A stretch of DNA of 64,000 bases from CAZFVY01 sp964522665 (GTDB taxonomy: Bacteria > Verrucomicrobiota > Verrucomicrobiia > Limisphaerales > CAZFVY01): positions 16,790 through 80,789 of the forward strand of contig CAZFVY010000018.1 in the NCBI GenBank assembly GCA_964522665.1, written 5' to 3'. The notes below the pieces were generated by a model. It saw only the letters and a program-made list of their open reading frames with translations. It did no database searches and was not told the DNA's origin. Position numbers and translations under genes: made by a program. The stretch's first letter is position 1. The number at the start of each line of letters is the position of its first letter. Of the stretch, positions 16,700-25,905 are shown piece by piece.

Positions 16700-17761
16700 A
16701 TGAAGCTCGGACTCGGCCTTTACCGTCATCAGTTGAACCGGGAACATTACGCTTTCGCTCGGCAGTGCGGGTGCACCCATCTGGTCATTCATCTGGTTGA
16801 TTATTTCCGATCGTCGCGGAGCAACCAACCCGGGGATCAGCCGGTGGGCGACGACGCGGGTTGGGGACTGGCGGGCGACCCCGAGCGACTTTGGACATAC
16901 GAGGAGATCGTGGCGATCAAACGCGAGATCAACGACGCCGGCCTGGAACTCGAGGCGATCGAGAATTTCGATCCGGCCCATTGGCACGACGTGCTGCTCA
17001 ATGGACCGCAAAAGTCGCGGCATTTGGAGAACGTAAAAACCATCATCCGCAACGTCGGCCGCGCCGCCGTCCCCATCTTCGGATACAATTTCTCCATCGC
17101 CGGCGTCGCGGGCCGGATCAAGGGACGATTCGCGCGCGGCGGCGCGGAAGCGGTCGGGATGGATGGCCCATTGGACAAACCGCTGCCGAATGGAATGGCG
17201 TGGAATATGGTTTATGATCGCGACGCCGCGCCGGGCGTCGTGCCCTCGGCCACCTCCGAACAACTCTGGGGTCGGCTGAAGGAGTTCCTTGACGCAGTCA
17301 TCCCGGTGGCCGAAGAGGTCGGCGTTAAAATGGCCGCTCATCCCGATGACCCACCCCTACCCACCGTCCGCGCGCAGCCGCGCCTCGTCTATCAACCGAG
17401 CCTTTATCAAAAGCTCATCGACCTCCGTCCGAGTCCGGCGAACGCGTTGGAGTTTTGCGTCGGCACCCTTGCGGAAATGACCGACGGCGACATCTACGAG
17501 GCAGTCGAGTCCTACAGCCGCCAGGGCAAGCTAGCCTACGTCCATCTCCGCAACGTTCACGGCAAGGCCCCCTTCTACAAAGAGACCTTCATCGACGACG
17601 GCGACGTGGACACCCTGCGGGTGATAAAGATTCTGAAAGCGAATCAGTTCACTGGCGTCCTCATCCCGGATCACGCCCCGCAAATGAGTTGCGCCGCGCC
17701 GTGGCACGCCGGCATGGCCTACGCGCTGGGCTACATGCGCGCGGCGCTGAATTCCGCGTGA
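16700..17761 (+). CDS. uxuA: Mannonate dehydratase
   Basis: This enzyme converts D-mannonate to 2-keto-3-deoxygluconate in hexuronate breakdown. The 353-residue protein has the UxuA hallmarks: ALEAIENF-type strand (LELEAIENFDPAHWHDVLL), the catalytic region VGVKMAAHPDDPPLP, FCVGTLAEM, YVHLRNVHG and the C-terminal IPDHAPQM. These supply the divalent-metal ligands (His, Cys, Asp). The length is close to other short UxuA forms. No other uronate gene is nearby, so the rest of the pathway must be elsewhere. No Shine-Dalgarno is seen before ATG 16700. Confidence 0.93.
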   Translation: MKLGLGLYRHQLNREHYAFARQCGCTHLVIHLVDYFRSSRSNQPGDQPVGDDAGWGLAGDPERLWTYEEIVAIKREINDAGLELEAIENFDPAHWHDVLLNGPQKSRHLENVKTIIRNVGRAAVPIFGYNFSIAGVAGRIKGRFARGGAEAVGMDGPLDKPLPNGMAWNMVYDRDAAPGVVPSATSEQLWGRLKEFLDAVIPVAEEVGVKMAAHPDDPPLPTVRAQPRLVYQPSLYQKLIDLRPSPANALEFCVGTLAEMTDGDIYEAVESYSRQGKLAYVHLRNVHGKAPFYKETFIDDGDVDTLRVIKILKANQFTGVLIPDHAPQMSCAAPWHAGMAYALGYMRAALNSA

Positions 17762-17851
17762 CGCAAGGCCCTGGGCCAGCCGAAGACCGACCGCGCGATA
17801 ATTCCAACCTCGTCCAACGCCGCGACCGATCCTCGCCCCGCTATTGTCTCG

Positions 17852-18091
17852 TCAGGCCGGTCGGGAAAAGTGGCGGTCGAATAACTCGCGCGAGCGTTTC
17901 TCGCCCTCTTCGGTTAAGAAAACTGATTTTGCCTTACCGACCGGGTCACTGATGAATCCGGCGGCGTGGAGTCGCCCCATGACGCCCCAGTCGTATCCTT
18001 TCCAGGTTCGGGTGGCGCCATGATCAGTAAAAGATGTCAATTGCATGAGGGCAAGTGTCACCTCATCAACTTTCGATTCGTTGTAGTCCAT
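17852..18091 (-). CDS. DUF6429 family protein
   Basis: A 79-residue protein with the pattern MDYNESKVDEVTLALMQLTS at the start, WKGYDWGVMGRLHAAGFISDP in the middle and SVFLTEEGEKRSRELFDRHF at the end, as I remember it for DUF6429. The layout suggests a small winged-helix-like fold, but no function is known. Members are often found near toxin-antitoxin genes and mobile DNA, in keeping with the HicBA pair 650 bases away. Confidence 0.8.
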   Translation of the reverse strand: MDYNESKVDEVTLALMQLTSFTDHGATRTWKGYDWGVMGRLHAAGFISDPVGKAKSVFLTEEGEKRSRELFDRHFSRPA

Positions 18092-18512
18092 GGAGGAATT
18101 CTAAACAGCGTCGCGAGAGATTCAAGCGGGGCTACGCGGGGAATCCAGGCGCAGAGAATGCGGTATGAATTCTCCTTGCGAGAGATCGCTTCCCAACGCC
18201 GCGCGAGCACGTTCCAGGAATAACCGACTATCTCGCGCTTCGCGACAAAGTTGAACTCCTTGGTTAGATTAACCTCACAGGGATTCGCCGATTCTCCCGA
18301 CAAGCGCGGTCGGGTTAAATACGCCCGACCATCGACCTCGGGCAAGTCCTCGTCAAAGGCGTGCGGCCCACGGAAGCAATAAAGCAGCGTGGCGCTACGC
18401 TTGCGACGTACCCTAGAGGGTCGTTATTCCGACTTCATCAGCAAACGATGCTCGAATAGTGTTCAAGAAGTGTGCCTAGCTCACCCATCTTTAGATCTGT
18501 CAAACCGTTCAA
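18092..18512 (-). other. Gene-poor stretch with one doubtful 95-codon frame
   Basis: Between the DUF6429 gene and hicA there are 421 bases. A minus-strand frame from 18345 to 18058 could code 95 residues (containing KEFNFVAKREIVGYSWNVLA) but it overlaps the DUF6429 start by 34 bases and matches nothing I know. Base composition here is lower in GC than the surroundings, which suits an acquired patch or gene remnant. Confidence 0.35.
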
Positions 18513-18737
18513 TCAGAATAAAGCCTCGAATTGCCGCTTTTCCATCTCGACATCCCTCAAGATCTTGCTCGTGAGGCCCGGCCCGATCGTTTCCCTCGCA
18601 TGACAGGGCACGACAGTTGCGCGGCCATCCGCATGCCGAAGAAAATGGTGACTGCCGCGAACCCGCACGACTTCGAATCCGGCGCGCTTCAATGCCGCGA
18701 CGATCTCGTGACCGCGAAGGCGTCTAAGCCGGGGCAT
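18513..18737 (-). CDS. hicA: HicA-family mRNA interferase toxin
   Basis: The 74-residue protein has the HicA double-stranded-RNA-binding-like pattern: RLRGHEIVAALKRAGFEVVR, then GSHHFLRH with the catalytic His at 30 or 31, and VPCHARETIGPGLTSKILRD. HicA cuts mRNA when not held by HicB. It follows hicB with a two-base gap, antitoxin first. All core residues are present, so it may be active. Confidence 0.88.
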   Translation of the reverse strand: MPRLRRLRGHEIVAALKRAGFEVVRVRGSHHFLRHADGRATVVPCHARETIGPGLTSKILRDVEMEKRQFEALF

Positions 18738-18739
18738 GA

Positions 18740-18961
18740 CTAGACGGCGACGCGTTGAACCCCCACGAACTCATTGCGCCCGATCGAATCATCCTCGACC
18801 TCCAGGCAAAGTGAAATGGCCTCCTGAACCCGCGTGAGGAGCCGATCAAGAGACCTTGCCTGCGTGTGGCACCCGCGAAGTTCCGGCACACTGGCGACGT
18901 AGTAGCCATCTTCGTCGCGTTCGACGATCACGGTGAACTCGCGTTTCTTCGATCTTTTCAT
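18740..18961 (-). CDS. hicB: HicB-family antitoxin
   Basis: A 73-residue protein starting at ATG 18961. FTVIVERDEDGYYVASVPELRGCHTQA is the standard HicB partial RNase-H-like fold, followed by LTRVQEAISLCLE. No C-terminal DNA-binding domain is obvious, so autoregulation may need another factor. The frame is open upstream to 19051, but the conserved core begins at 18961. HicB binds and neutralises HicA from the next gene. Confidence 0.88.
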   Translation of the reverse strand: MKRSKKREFTVIVERDEDGYYVASVPELRGCHTQARSLDRLLTRVQEAISLCLEVEDDSIGRNEFVGVQRVAV

Positions 18962-19252
18962 GGTTTCTATCCTGCCAGACTTTTGGCGCCATGCAAGTTC
19001 ACCACGAACCGAATTCAACTTCAATCGCCTCGCCCACTCGGACCATGGCACATTTTTTAGGCAACCAAGCGGACCCCGCGCGCATTAGCCGCCGACTGCC
19101 CTCCCCGTGCGGGTCAGGTCGCCGCAGAAACGATACCGGGTCGCAAGTCTCGACCAAGCGTACGTCAAGTTTACAGATCTTGCGCTGACGTCATTGCCCC
19201 TTCCGAGGCCCGGCCATACCCAGCCGCCGTCGCGCCATCATTCACGCTTTAC

Positions 19253-20596
19253 TCAACCCATGAACCCGAGGTCGGCGTTCGCAAAATTACCGATGTTTGC
19301 GAAGACCGAACCCATTTGCGCCGCTGGGACCCCGAGCCACGCGGCCAGAGTCGCGCCGTACTGCTCCGTCGAAACGCTCGGAATGAGCGCGCCACGCGTG
19401 CCCGAGTCATCCTGGCCGCCGAGCGCCATCGACGGAAACGCGCCGTACATCGCGCCGCCTTTAACCGCGCCGCCGAGAATCAGGTGATGATTGCCCCAAC
19501 CGTGATCGGTTCCGGTCCCACTGGGCTGCAACGTGCGTCCGAAGTCTGATAGTGTAAACGACGTCACGCGGTCGGGAATCTGCATTTCAACCGTGGCCTG
19601 GTAAAACGCGAGCAACGCCTCGGAAACCTGCCGCAGCAGGTCCCACTGTTGCCAGCTTTGCGAGCCGTGGGTGTCGAAGCCGCTGATCGAGCACAGGAAG
19701 ACCTGACGGCTCATTCCGGTGGTGCCGCGGAGCTTGATGACCTTGGCCACCTGCTGCAATTGGATGCCAATGCTGGTGCCCGGGAACACGGTATTGAGGT
19801 TGGCGGACGAGCCGCTGAGCAAGGCGTTCAGATCGAGCGCGTCCTTGCGCGCCTGGTTCGCGGCTTGGACCAACGAAAGGCCGCTGTTCAATTGAATCAC
19901 TTGCTGAAGTCCGAGTTTGCGCGCGTCGGCGGCGGCCTGCGGCCAAAGCTGCATCCCGCTCACGTCGAGATTGAAGCCGGGGAGCAGCGCCGCGGATTGC
20001 ACCACGTTGCCGGTGCAGAAAAGCGCGGGGCCGGCGATTGAGACGGCGGCGGGAAACGTCGAAGCGCCGTTCAGCGCCTGGAGTTGATCCGCCGCGCGCC
20101 CACCCCAGCCGGTCCCGCCCGAGGTTGACGGAATTCCGCTTTGCATCTGCTGCACTTGGTCCGAGTGCGAGAAAAGGTTGGTGGGAACTTTCACCTGATT
20201 GGCCAGGTATTCGGCGCGAGTGACCGGTTGCACGAGCATGCCGGCGTTGGCCAATACGGCGAGCTGACCTTGCGCCCAGAGCGGCTGGATCGCGGACAAA
20301 CCGTTGTTGAGGCCGAATGGCGTGCCATCGGGCGTTTGGATTTGCAGCAACGGGCCGTTGCTATCCGGGAGGGCGAGCGAGCCGCGGGCGCTCTTGTAGG
20401 AGTTGAACTCCGACTGCGTGAGCGGCACCACGGTGTTGTGACCGTCGTTGCCGCCGGCCAGGAAGATGCAGACGAGCGCCTTGTAATCAGGCTGGCTCGA
20501 CTGCGCGAGGGCGTTCATCCAACCGAAGCGGGCGAGCAAACTGGTGGCGCCAAGCCCGGCGAGCATGCGCCGGCGGCTGATTTGGTTGTGGATCAT
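19253..20596 (-). CDS. DUF1501 family secreted protein (Tat-exported)
   Basis: The 447-residue protein starts with a twin-arginine signal: SRRRMLAGLGATSLLARFG. The DUF1501 body shows VCIFLAGGNDGHNTVVPL, FSHSDQVQQMQSG, FDTHGSQ and FTLSDFGRTLQPSGTGTDHGWGNHHLILGG, which resemble the sulfatase/alkaline-phosphatase fold. Members are nearly always paired with a DUF1800 gene, as here (38 bases downstream of it). The function is not established; a role in envelope or exopolymer processing is a guess. Confidence 0.9.
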   Translation of the reverse strand: MIHNQISRRRMLAGLGATSLLARFGWMNALAQSSQPDYKALVCIFLAGGNDGHNTVVPLTQSEFNSYKSARGSLALPDSNGPLLQIQTPDGTPFGLNNGLSAIQPLWAQGQLAVLANAGMLVQPVTRAEYLANQVKVPTNLFSHSDQVQQMQSGIPSTSGGTGWGGRAADQLQALNGASTFPAAVSIAGPALFCTGNVVQSAALLPGFNLDVSGMQLWPQAAADARKLGLQQVIQLNSGLSLVQAANQARKDALDLNALLSGSSANLNTVFPGTSIGIQLQQVAKVIKLRGTTGMSRQVFLCSISGFDTHGSQSWQQWDLLRQVSEALLAFYQATVEMQIPDRVTSFTLSDFGRTLQPSGTGTDHGWGNHHLILGGAVKGGAMYGAFPSMALGGQDDSGTRGALIPSVSTEQYGATLAAWLGVPAAQMGSVFANIGNFANADLGFMG

Positions 20597-20633
20597 AGTG
20601 AGTTTCGTGTTGTTAGGCGTTTCGCTGCGCGAG

Positions 20634-23246
20634 CTAGTATTGGATTGCGTATTGTCCGCTCAACGAGGTGAGATAAAGAACGGTTTCGATGCGGGTCGCG
20701 GCGTCGTAGCCGGGCGAGGCGGCGTTGATCAGGACCTGCTTCATTGCTGGGTCCATGCGGCCATACAGGAACACCTGATTCGCGGCCTCGACCAAACCGG
20801 CCATATCGTTGCCGTATGGCTGGAACGGCGAGAGATCGACGACCACGTCGGTCGCCGGATAGTGGAGAACCTGGAAAAAGAAATTGCCGCGCATGGTCGC
20901 CTCGGATGGCGTGTAAACCTGGAACTCCGGACCAAATAATGGCAGCTTCGGAATATGATAGAGCGGTGAAAACCAACTGAAGACGGACGCCGGCCCGAGC
21001 GGCGTTTGCGCCATGTAGTCGTACATGTAGGTCAGTCCCTCGTTGGGCGTGTAACCGCCGTTCAACGCCCGGAGCAGCCCCGAAATATGGAGAATCGGTT
21101 CTTTCAGCCGTCCGGAATCGACCGCCGGGTTGACGTCCTGCCGCGCTTCCGGATCGAGCAGGATCGCCGTGACCACCGCTTGCAGATCACCTCGCACTCC
21201 GGAGCCATTGTCCACGAATATGTTCGCGACGCGATTGATGTAGCCCGGGCTGGGATTGCTCGTTACCAGGCTGCGAATCAAGCGCGTCGAGATGAACGGC
21301 GCGATATTCGGGTGATTCATGAGGCAATCGATCAGGCTGTCGAGATCCTGATCCACCGATTGTCCCGCCGGCACGCTGCACCCGAGAAAACTCTTGGCGG
21401 ACGTGTCGTGGTTTTGCGCCCGAGTTTCCATCGGGGCGCCGAAGTACTCCCAGTTCGCCGACTGGGGCGTGGCGCCGGGGGCCGTCGCATAGGTCCAACC
21501 GGTCAGCGCCAAGGCGACCTGGGCCACCGTTGATTGATCATAGGTTGGAATCGGCTGCTGGGTGTTCGGATCGATCACCTGCGAGCCATCCTGATTCAAC
21601 TGCCAGAGGCCAATCGTGAACAACTGCATAAGTTCCCGCGCATAGTTCTCGTTCGCCCCGCCGGCCAGGCCGGGCTTCATCGAATTGGCGAGGTCGAGGT
21701 ATTTGCCCATCGAGGGACAAGTTGAAATCTCCCGCAATAGCGAACGGTAGTTGCCAAAAGCCTCTTTGCTCAAAAGCCGGAGCCAGGGGAGCATTTCGTC
21801 AGCGTAAATCAGCTTGGCCGACGAGGTGACGATGATCTGGCTCAGGGAATAAGCCACGCGCTGGCGGAGTTGATCGGGCGCCGTCGTGTAGTTGTATAAC
21901 ACCCATTGCTGCAACGCGCCCATCGAGTTGTCCGCCGGGCTTGGGATGACGGTTTCCGGCGTATTGAATTGGTCCTGGAGATAGGCGCCGATGCCCATCT
22001 GCTGCACTTTCGCCAACGTCGTCGGACTGGGGCCGAACGACGATTGCTCAAGGAACCGCGCGCCGGGCAGCCAAACTGGCGGCGGCGGCGGTACCGTCAA
22101 CGTGACCGCCGCCTGGCCCGAGGCGACCGGGCTGGCGACCGACGTCGCTTTCACCGTCACGGCGCCGCCCGCGGGCGGAACCGCCGGCGCGGTGTAAACA
22201 CCGCCCGCGGTGATCACTCCGACCGAGCCGGAACCGCCGACGATTCCGTTCACCGACCAGCTTACAGCGGTGTTATTCGTGTTCTGAACGGTGGCCGTGA
22301 ACGGCTGGCTCGCGCCGAGTTGCACCGAGACTGAACTGGGCGCCACCGTCACCGTTACTGGCGGCGGCGGCGGAACCATCAACGTGGCCGTGACTTGCGC
22401 GGAGGAGGCCGGGTTCGCGACCGACGTCGCCTTGATCGTCACGGTATTCGGCGACGGCATCGCCACCGGGGCGGTATAGAGGCCGGTGGCGGAAATGGTT
22501 CCGACGGCGGCCGAGCCGCCCGCGAGGCCGTTGACCGTCCACGTGACGGCCGTATTGGCGTTTCCGACGACCGTGGCGGTGAATTGTTGACTCGCGCCGA
22601 GTTGGATATTCGCCGCCCCCGGAACCACCGTCACCGTGACAATCGAGGCCACCACCTGCACCGAGACGACGTTGCCGGTCACGGCGCCATTACCTGGTTG
22701 ACGCACCGCGAAAGCAATCGTGCCCACCGCGCCAAAGCCACTGGCGGTGATGCTCGTCGGCGACTTATAGGCGGTCGCGATATCGACTCCGTTCGCCATC
22801 GCGACCGAATCGGGCGCAAAACTGGCGCCATTGAAGCTGACTTGGTAGTTACCGGTCTGCAGTTGGGCCGGCGAGACGCTCCAAAGCCAAGGATACTTCC
22901 TCGTGATTTTCAGTGAGGTCGAGCCGATCGATCCCGGAAAGGCGGTACTTTGCGCCGCGACCGTGACCACGTTCGATACCGGAATCACCGCCGGCGGTTG
23001 GTAAAGCCCATTCGTGCTGATTGTACCCACCGTCGAATTTCCGCCGACCACGCCGTTCACCAGCCAGTTGATCGTATTGGGAGAAATCGGAACGTAGGAG
23101 GTGAACTTGAGGGTCGAGCCAGCCTCGAGGGAAGAGTTCTGGGGATAGACGGCGATGGCTCCCGCCACTTGCGCTTTCACGGGCAAAGCGGCGAGCATGG
23201 CCCAGGCAAGCGCGGCGAGGAGGAGAAGGTTCCTTTTTGTTTTCAT
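20634..23246 (-). CDS. DUF1800 family protein with three N-terminal Ig-like repeats
   Basis: The product has 870 residues from ATG 23246, where the signal peptide KRNLLLLAALAWAMLAALPVKAQ begins. Residues of about 25-430 hold three bacterial Ig-like (BIG) repeats with the shared phrase VGTIS..GLYTAP, the second and third separated by a VPPPPP linker. The DUF1800 part (about 435-870) shows ARFLEQSSFGPSP, YADEMLPWLRLLSKEAFGNYRSLL, NENYARELMQLFTIGLWQLN and TRLIRSLVTSNPSPGYI. It is the upstream partner of the DUF1501 gene, with which it is probably exported and acts. Function unknown. Confidence 0.9.
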   Translation of the reverse strand: MKTKRNLLLLAALAWAMLAALPVKAQVAGAIAVYPQNSSLEAGSTLKFTSYVPISPNTINWLVNGVVGGNSTVGTISTNGLYQPPAVIPVSNVVTVAAQSTAFPGSIGSTSLKITRKYPWLWSVSPAQLQTGNYQVSFNGASFAPDSVAMANGVDIATAYKSPTSITASGFGAVGTIAFAVRQPGNGAVTGNVVSVQVVASIVTVTVVPGAANIQLGASQQFTATVVGNANTAVTWTVNGLAGGSAAVGTISATGLYTAPVAMPSPNTVTIKATSVANPASSAQVTATLMVPPPPPVTVTVAPSSVSVQLGASQPFTATVQNTNNTAVSWSVNGIVGGSGSVGVITAGGVYTAPAVPPAGGAVTVKATSVASPVASGQAAVTLTVPPPPPVWLPGARFLEQSSFGPSPTTLAKVQQMGIGAYLQDQFNTPETVIPSPADNSMGALQQWVLYNYTTAPDQLRQRVAYSLSQIIVTSSAKLIYADEMLPWLRLLSKEAFGNYRSLLREISTCPSMGKYLDLANSMKPGLAGGANENYARELMQLFTIGLWQLNQDGSQVIDPNTQQPIPTYDQSTVAQVALALTGWTYATAPGATPQSANWEYFGAPMETRAQNHDTSAKSFLGCSVPAGQSVDQDLDSLIDCLMNHPNIAPFISTRLIRSLVTSNPSPGYINRVANIFVDNGSGVRGDLQAVVTAILLDPEARQDVNPAVDSGRLKEPILHISGLLRALNGGYTPNEGLTYMYDYMAQTPLGPASVFSWFSPLYHIPKLPLFGPEFQVYTPSEATMRGNFFFQVLHYPATDVVVDLSPFQPYGNDMAGLVEAANQVFLYGRMDPAMKQVLINAASPGYDAATRIETVLYLTSLSGQYAIQY

Positions 23247-23614
23247 GAATTTAAGCGCGGCGTGGTCGCCAGGTTCCGGCTTCACCGAAGCAAGGGCGGA
23301 CGTTTCGGTCGGCGTGGTTCCTGGTTCATTGCGGTTTTTAGGTTGATTCGGCCGATTGGGTTATTTTCCGTTGCCGCCATTCATAGCAAAAAAACGCCCC
23401 CGAGGTGGCTGGGCATGACGCGCACAGCCGTGTGACTTTCGCGCACAAGGCCCATTTCTGGAGGAATGAAACGGGTCGAAGAGCTTGCGCCTGAATCAAT
23501 TGTTGAGGGGGCCGCGCCTGGCGGTGACTCACCGTGCGGCGTCCGCGGACCGTCAGCCGGTTCACACAACCGTGATTTGACGTTAGGCCAGCGCCGGACC
23601 AGCATGACGTCGCG
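23247..23614 (+). other. Intergenic region between divergent genes
   Basis: The 368 bases separate the DUF1800 gene from the metallophosphoesterase gene and should carry both promoters. A run of seven A (23387-23393) next to a GC-rich stretch is visible, but I find no stem good enough to call a terminator. No gene is supported; minus-strand frames here run into the phosphoesterase gene. Confidence 0.4.
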
Positions 23615-24619
23615 ATGAAAACGAGAATACCTCTGGTTTGCCCGCTTCTCCTCGGGCTATTCCTAATGCCGGCCCACGCTCGGGCCGCGGTGGAGGTTCG
23701 CCGAGACGCCGACGACCATTTCGAAGTCATTCTAAATCGCACGGACGATCGTCCGATCTCCATTTTGCAAGTCACCGATCTCCATCTGGGGAAAATGGAT
23801 TTCTGGAAACAGGACCTAACGACTTGCCGGCGCGTCCGCCGCCTGGTGGAAACGCATCATCCGGACATGATCGTAATCACCGGTGATCTGCTGACGGGTG
23901 AAAAATACTTCGGCAGCCTGCTCGCGGCGTACGCGGTCGATTTCTTCGACAGCTTGAAGACCCCGTGGCTCTACGCGTTCGGGAACCACGATCCGGAGGG
24001 TGGCTATGGCCGTGACCAGATATTTGGCGTCTTTGCCACGGCGCAATGGGGCGTGCTGGGCCACCATCCGGTAACCAACCAATGGCTTAAAAAGTACGAT
24101 TACGTGGTCGATGTGAAACGCGCGCCGCAAGGCCGGCCGGATTGGCAGGTGTACGGTTTTGATTCCGGTTCGGAAAAGGGCTTCAAGTCGATTAAGGAGG
24201 ATCAACTCGCTTGGTTCGCCGCCACGGCGGACCGGACGAAACAACGCTATGGCCGGGTGATTCCCGCGGTGACGATCTTCCACATTCCGCTGCGCGAATT
24301 TCAGGAATTGTGGGATGACGCGGGGATTCAGAAGGTCGGTGAGCGCCGGGAAAAAGTTTCGTTCGAGGAGGACGACGGTTCGCCGTACCGGGCATTCGTC
24401 CGCGCCGGAAACATCAAAGCCGTTTTTTGCGGGCACGATCACTTCAACAATTATTGGGGACGAACCAAGGAAGGTATCGTGCTTTCGTATGGCTACATCA
24501 GCGGCGAAGCCACTCACTACGCGTGGCCGACCGGCGGCAAGCTCATCCGCTTGCCGATGAAAGGCGGTTCGATCGCGATCGAAAACGTCACCCCAGTCTT
24601 CACCGGAAACTCGCCGTGA
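23615..24619 (+). CDS. Secreted calcineurin-like metallophosphoesterase
   Basis: The 334-residue protein begins with a signal peptide (RIPLVCPLLLGLFLMPAHARA). The two-metal site is complete: QVTDLHLG, VITGDLL, FGNHD, a His in TIFHIPLRE and CGHDHFNN. It should hydrolyse phosphomonoesters or diesters outside the cytoplasm; the layout resembles purple-acid-phosphatase-like or Icc-like relatives. It stands alone, with about 140 bases to the next gene on the same strand. Confidence 0.88.
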   Translation: MKTRIPLVCPLLLGLFLMPAHARAAVEVRRDADDHFEVILNRTDDRPISILQVTDLHLGKMDFWKQDLTTCRRVRRLVETHHPDMIVITGDLLTGEKYFGSLLAAYAVDFFDSLKTPWLYAFGNHDPEGGYGRDQIFGVFATAQWGVLGHHPVTNQWLKKYDYVVDVKRAPQGRPDWQVYGFDSGSEKGFKSIKEDQLAWFAATADRTKQRYGRVIPAVTIFHIPLREFQELWDDAGIQKVGERREKVSFEEDDGSPYRAFVRAGNIKAVFCGHDHFNNYWGRTKEGIVLSYGYISGEATHYAWPTGGKLIRLPMKGGSIAIENVTPVFTGNSP

Positions 24620-24758
24620 CCGTCGAAACGTTCGCGCGCGCCGGCGAGCGGCTCACCGGGCAATCGGCTTGCGGCGCAAATGCCCGCGTTCAGGTTTGTC
24701 GAAAGCCGTGTCTCGCGCTACGTTTTCCCGACGCGAAATCAGAGTCCAAACCAAAATT

Positions 24759-25553
24759 ATGAATCTTCATCTCGACGACAAACTTGCCCTGGTAACCGGC
24801 TCGACGGCCGGTATCGGATATGCCATCGCCAAAACCCTGGCGGCCGAAGGCGCCCGCGTAATCATTAATGGACGAACCGAAGATCGGGTGGCGGCGGCGG
24901 TAACCGCGATTCGCGCGGAGGTACCCACGGCGCGACTCGAATCATTGGCCCTCGACTTTGCCGAACCCGCGGCCGCGGACGCCGTCGTCGAGCGTTTCCC
25001 GGGAATTGACGTGCTCGTGAACAACCTCGGGGTGTATGGGCCGAAGCCATTTGACGCCATCACCGACGCGGATTGGCTCGGCATTATCCAGACCAATTTT
25101 CTGAGCGGCGTTCGCCTTTCCCGCGCCTACCTGCCGCGCATGAAGGCCAGGAACTGGGGTCGCATCGTTTTCATCAGCAGCGAGTCCGGCGTCAATATTC
25201 CCGTGGAGATGATCCATTATGGCGTGACCAAAACGATGCAAATAGCGCTCGCTCGGGGATTGGCGGAATGCACGACGGGCACCGGCGTGACCGTGAATTC
25301 GGTGCTCGCCGGCCCCACCCGCTCGGAAGGAGTCGAGGTGTTCATCGCCAGCATGGCCAAGGACAAAGGAATCACCCCGGCCGAGGTGGAGAAACAGTTT
25401 TTCCAGACTGTCCGCCCAAGCTCACTGATTCAGCGTTTCGCGACGACCGACGAAGTGGCCGCGCTGGTGGCCTATGTCGCCAGCCCGGTAAGCGCCGCGA
25501 CAAACGGAGCTGCGCTGCGCGCGGAAGGCGGTTTGGTGCGTTCCATCCTGTAG
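24759..25553 (+). CDS. Short-chain dehydrogenase/reductase (SDR)
   Basis: The 264-residue enzyme has the classical SDR features: nucleotide site VTGSTAGIGYAIA, NNLG (usual NNAG) at the end of strand 4, the catalytic Ser in FISSESGVN and the YGVTK pair (Tyr, Lys). Asn and Arg after strand 2 (INGRTED) suggest NADP. ATG 24759 is chosen since the frame upstream has no family similarity. The substrate is unknown; 3-oxoacyl reductase-like enzymes are the closest general type. Confidence 0.9.
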   Translation: MNLHLDDKLALVTGSTAGIGYAIAKTLAAEGARVIINGRTEDRVAAAVTAIRAEVPTARLESLALDFAEPAAADAVVERFPGIDVLVNNLGVYGPKPFDAITDADWLGIIQTNFLSGVRLSRAYLPRMKARNWGRIVFISSESGVNIPVEMIHYGVTKTMQIALARGLAECTTGTGVTVNSVLAGPTRSEGVEVFIASMAKDKGITPAEVEKQFFQTVRPSSLIQRFATTDEVAALVAYVASPVSAATNGAALRAEGGLVRSIL

Positions 25554-25905
25554 GCGCGCCGGCTGCCGCGAGCCGCGGCGGGGAGAGAGTTCAAAGCCTC
25601 TCCTCGCCGATCCTATTAGGCCTTTCCACCGCCCGCGGAACGAACTGGGAAACCACGAGTCAATCTGCCCCGAAACCCGGCGTGACGAAAACGGCGCCTT
25701 GCTGTCCAACGGGTATCAGAATCGCTATTTCAATCGTTCGGAGAGCTACCGCGGGCGCATCTCCCCCCGAGATTGACCGCTCATCCGGCGCTCGCCGCGA
25801 GCGCGCGCGCGCGTCCAGGCCAAGGCATCCGCGGCAGCTCGCGCGGGCGCTTGGGCTACCCGCGACTGACTTCAGAGCGCCCGCCCAGCGTCCGCGGCTC
25901 CCGTT
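25554..25905 (+). other. GC-rich intergenic region
   Basis: The 352 bases between the SDR and ABC transporter genes show no supported gene. There is an alternating GC run at 25801-25813. A promoter for the ABC operon would be expected here, but I cannot point to a convincing one. Confidence 0.35.

Noticed and set aside
23338..23775. 145-codon minus-strand frame before the metallophosphoesterase
   Set aside because: Its upstream part runs antisense through the signal peptide and metal site of the phosphoesterase and it has no recognisable motif.
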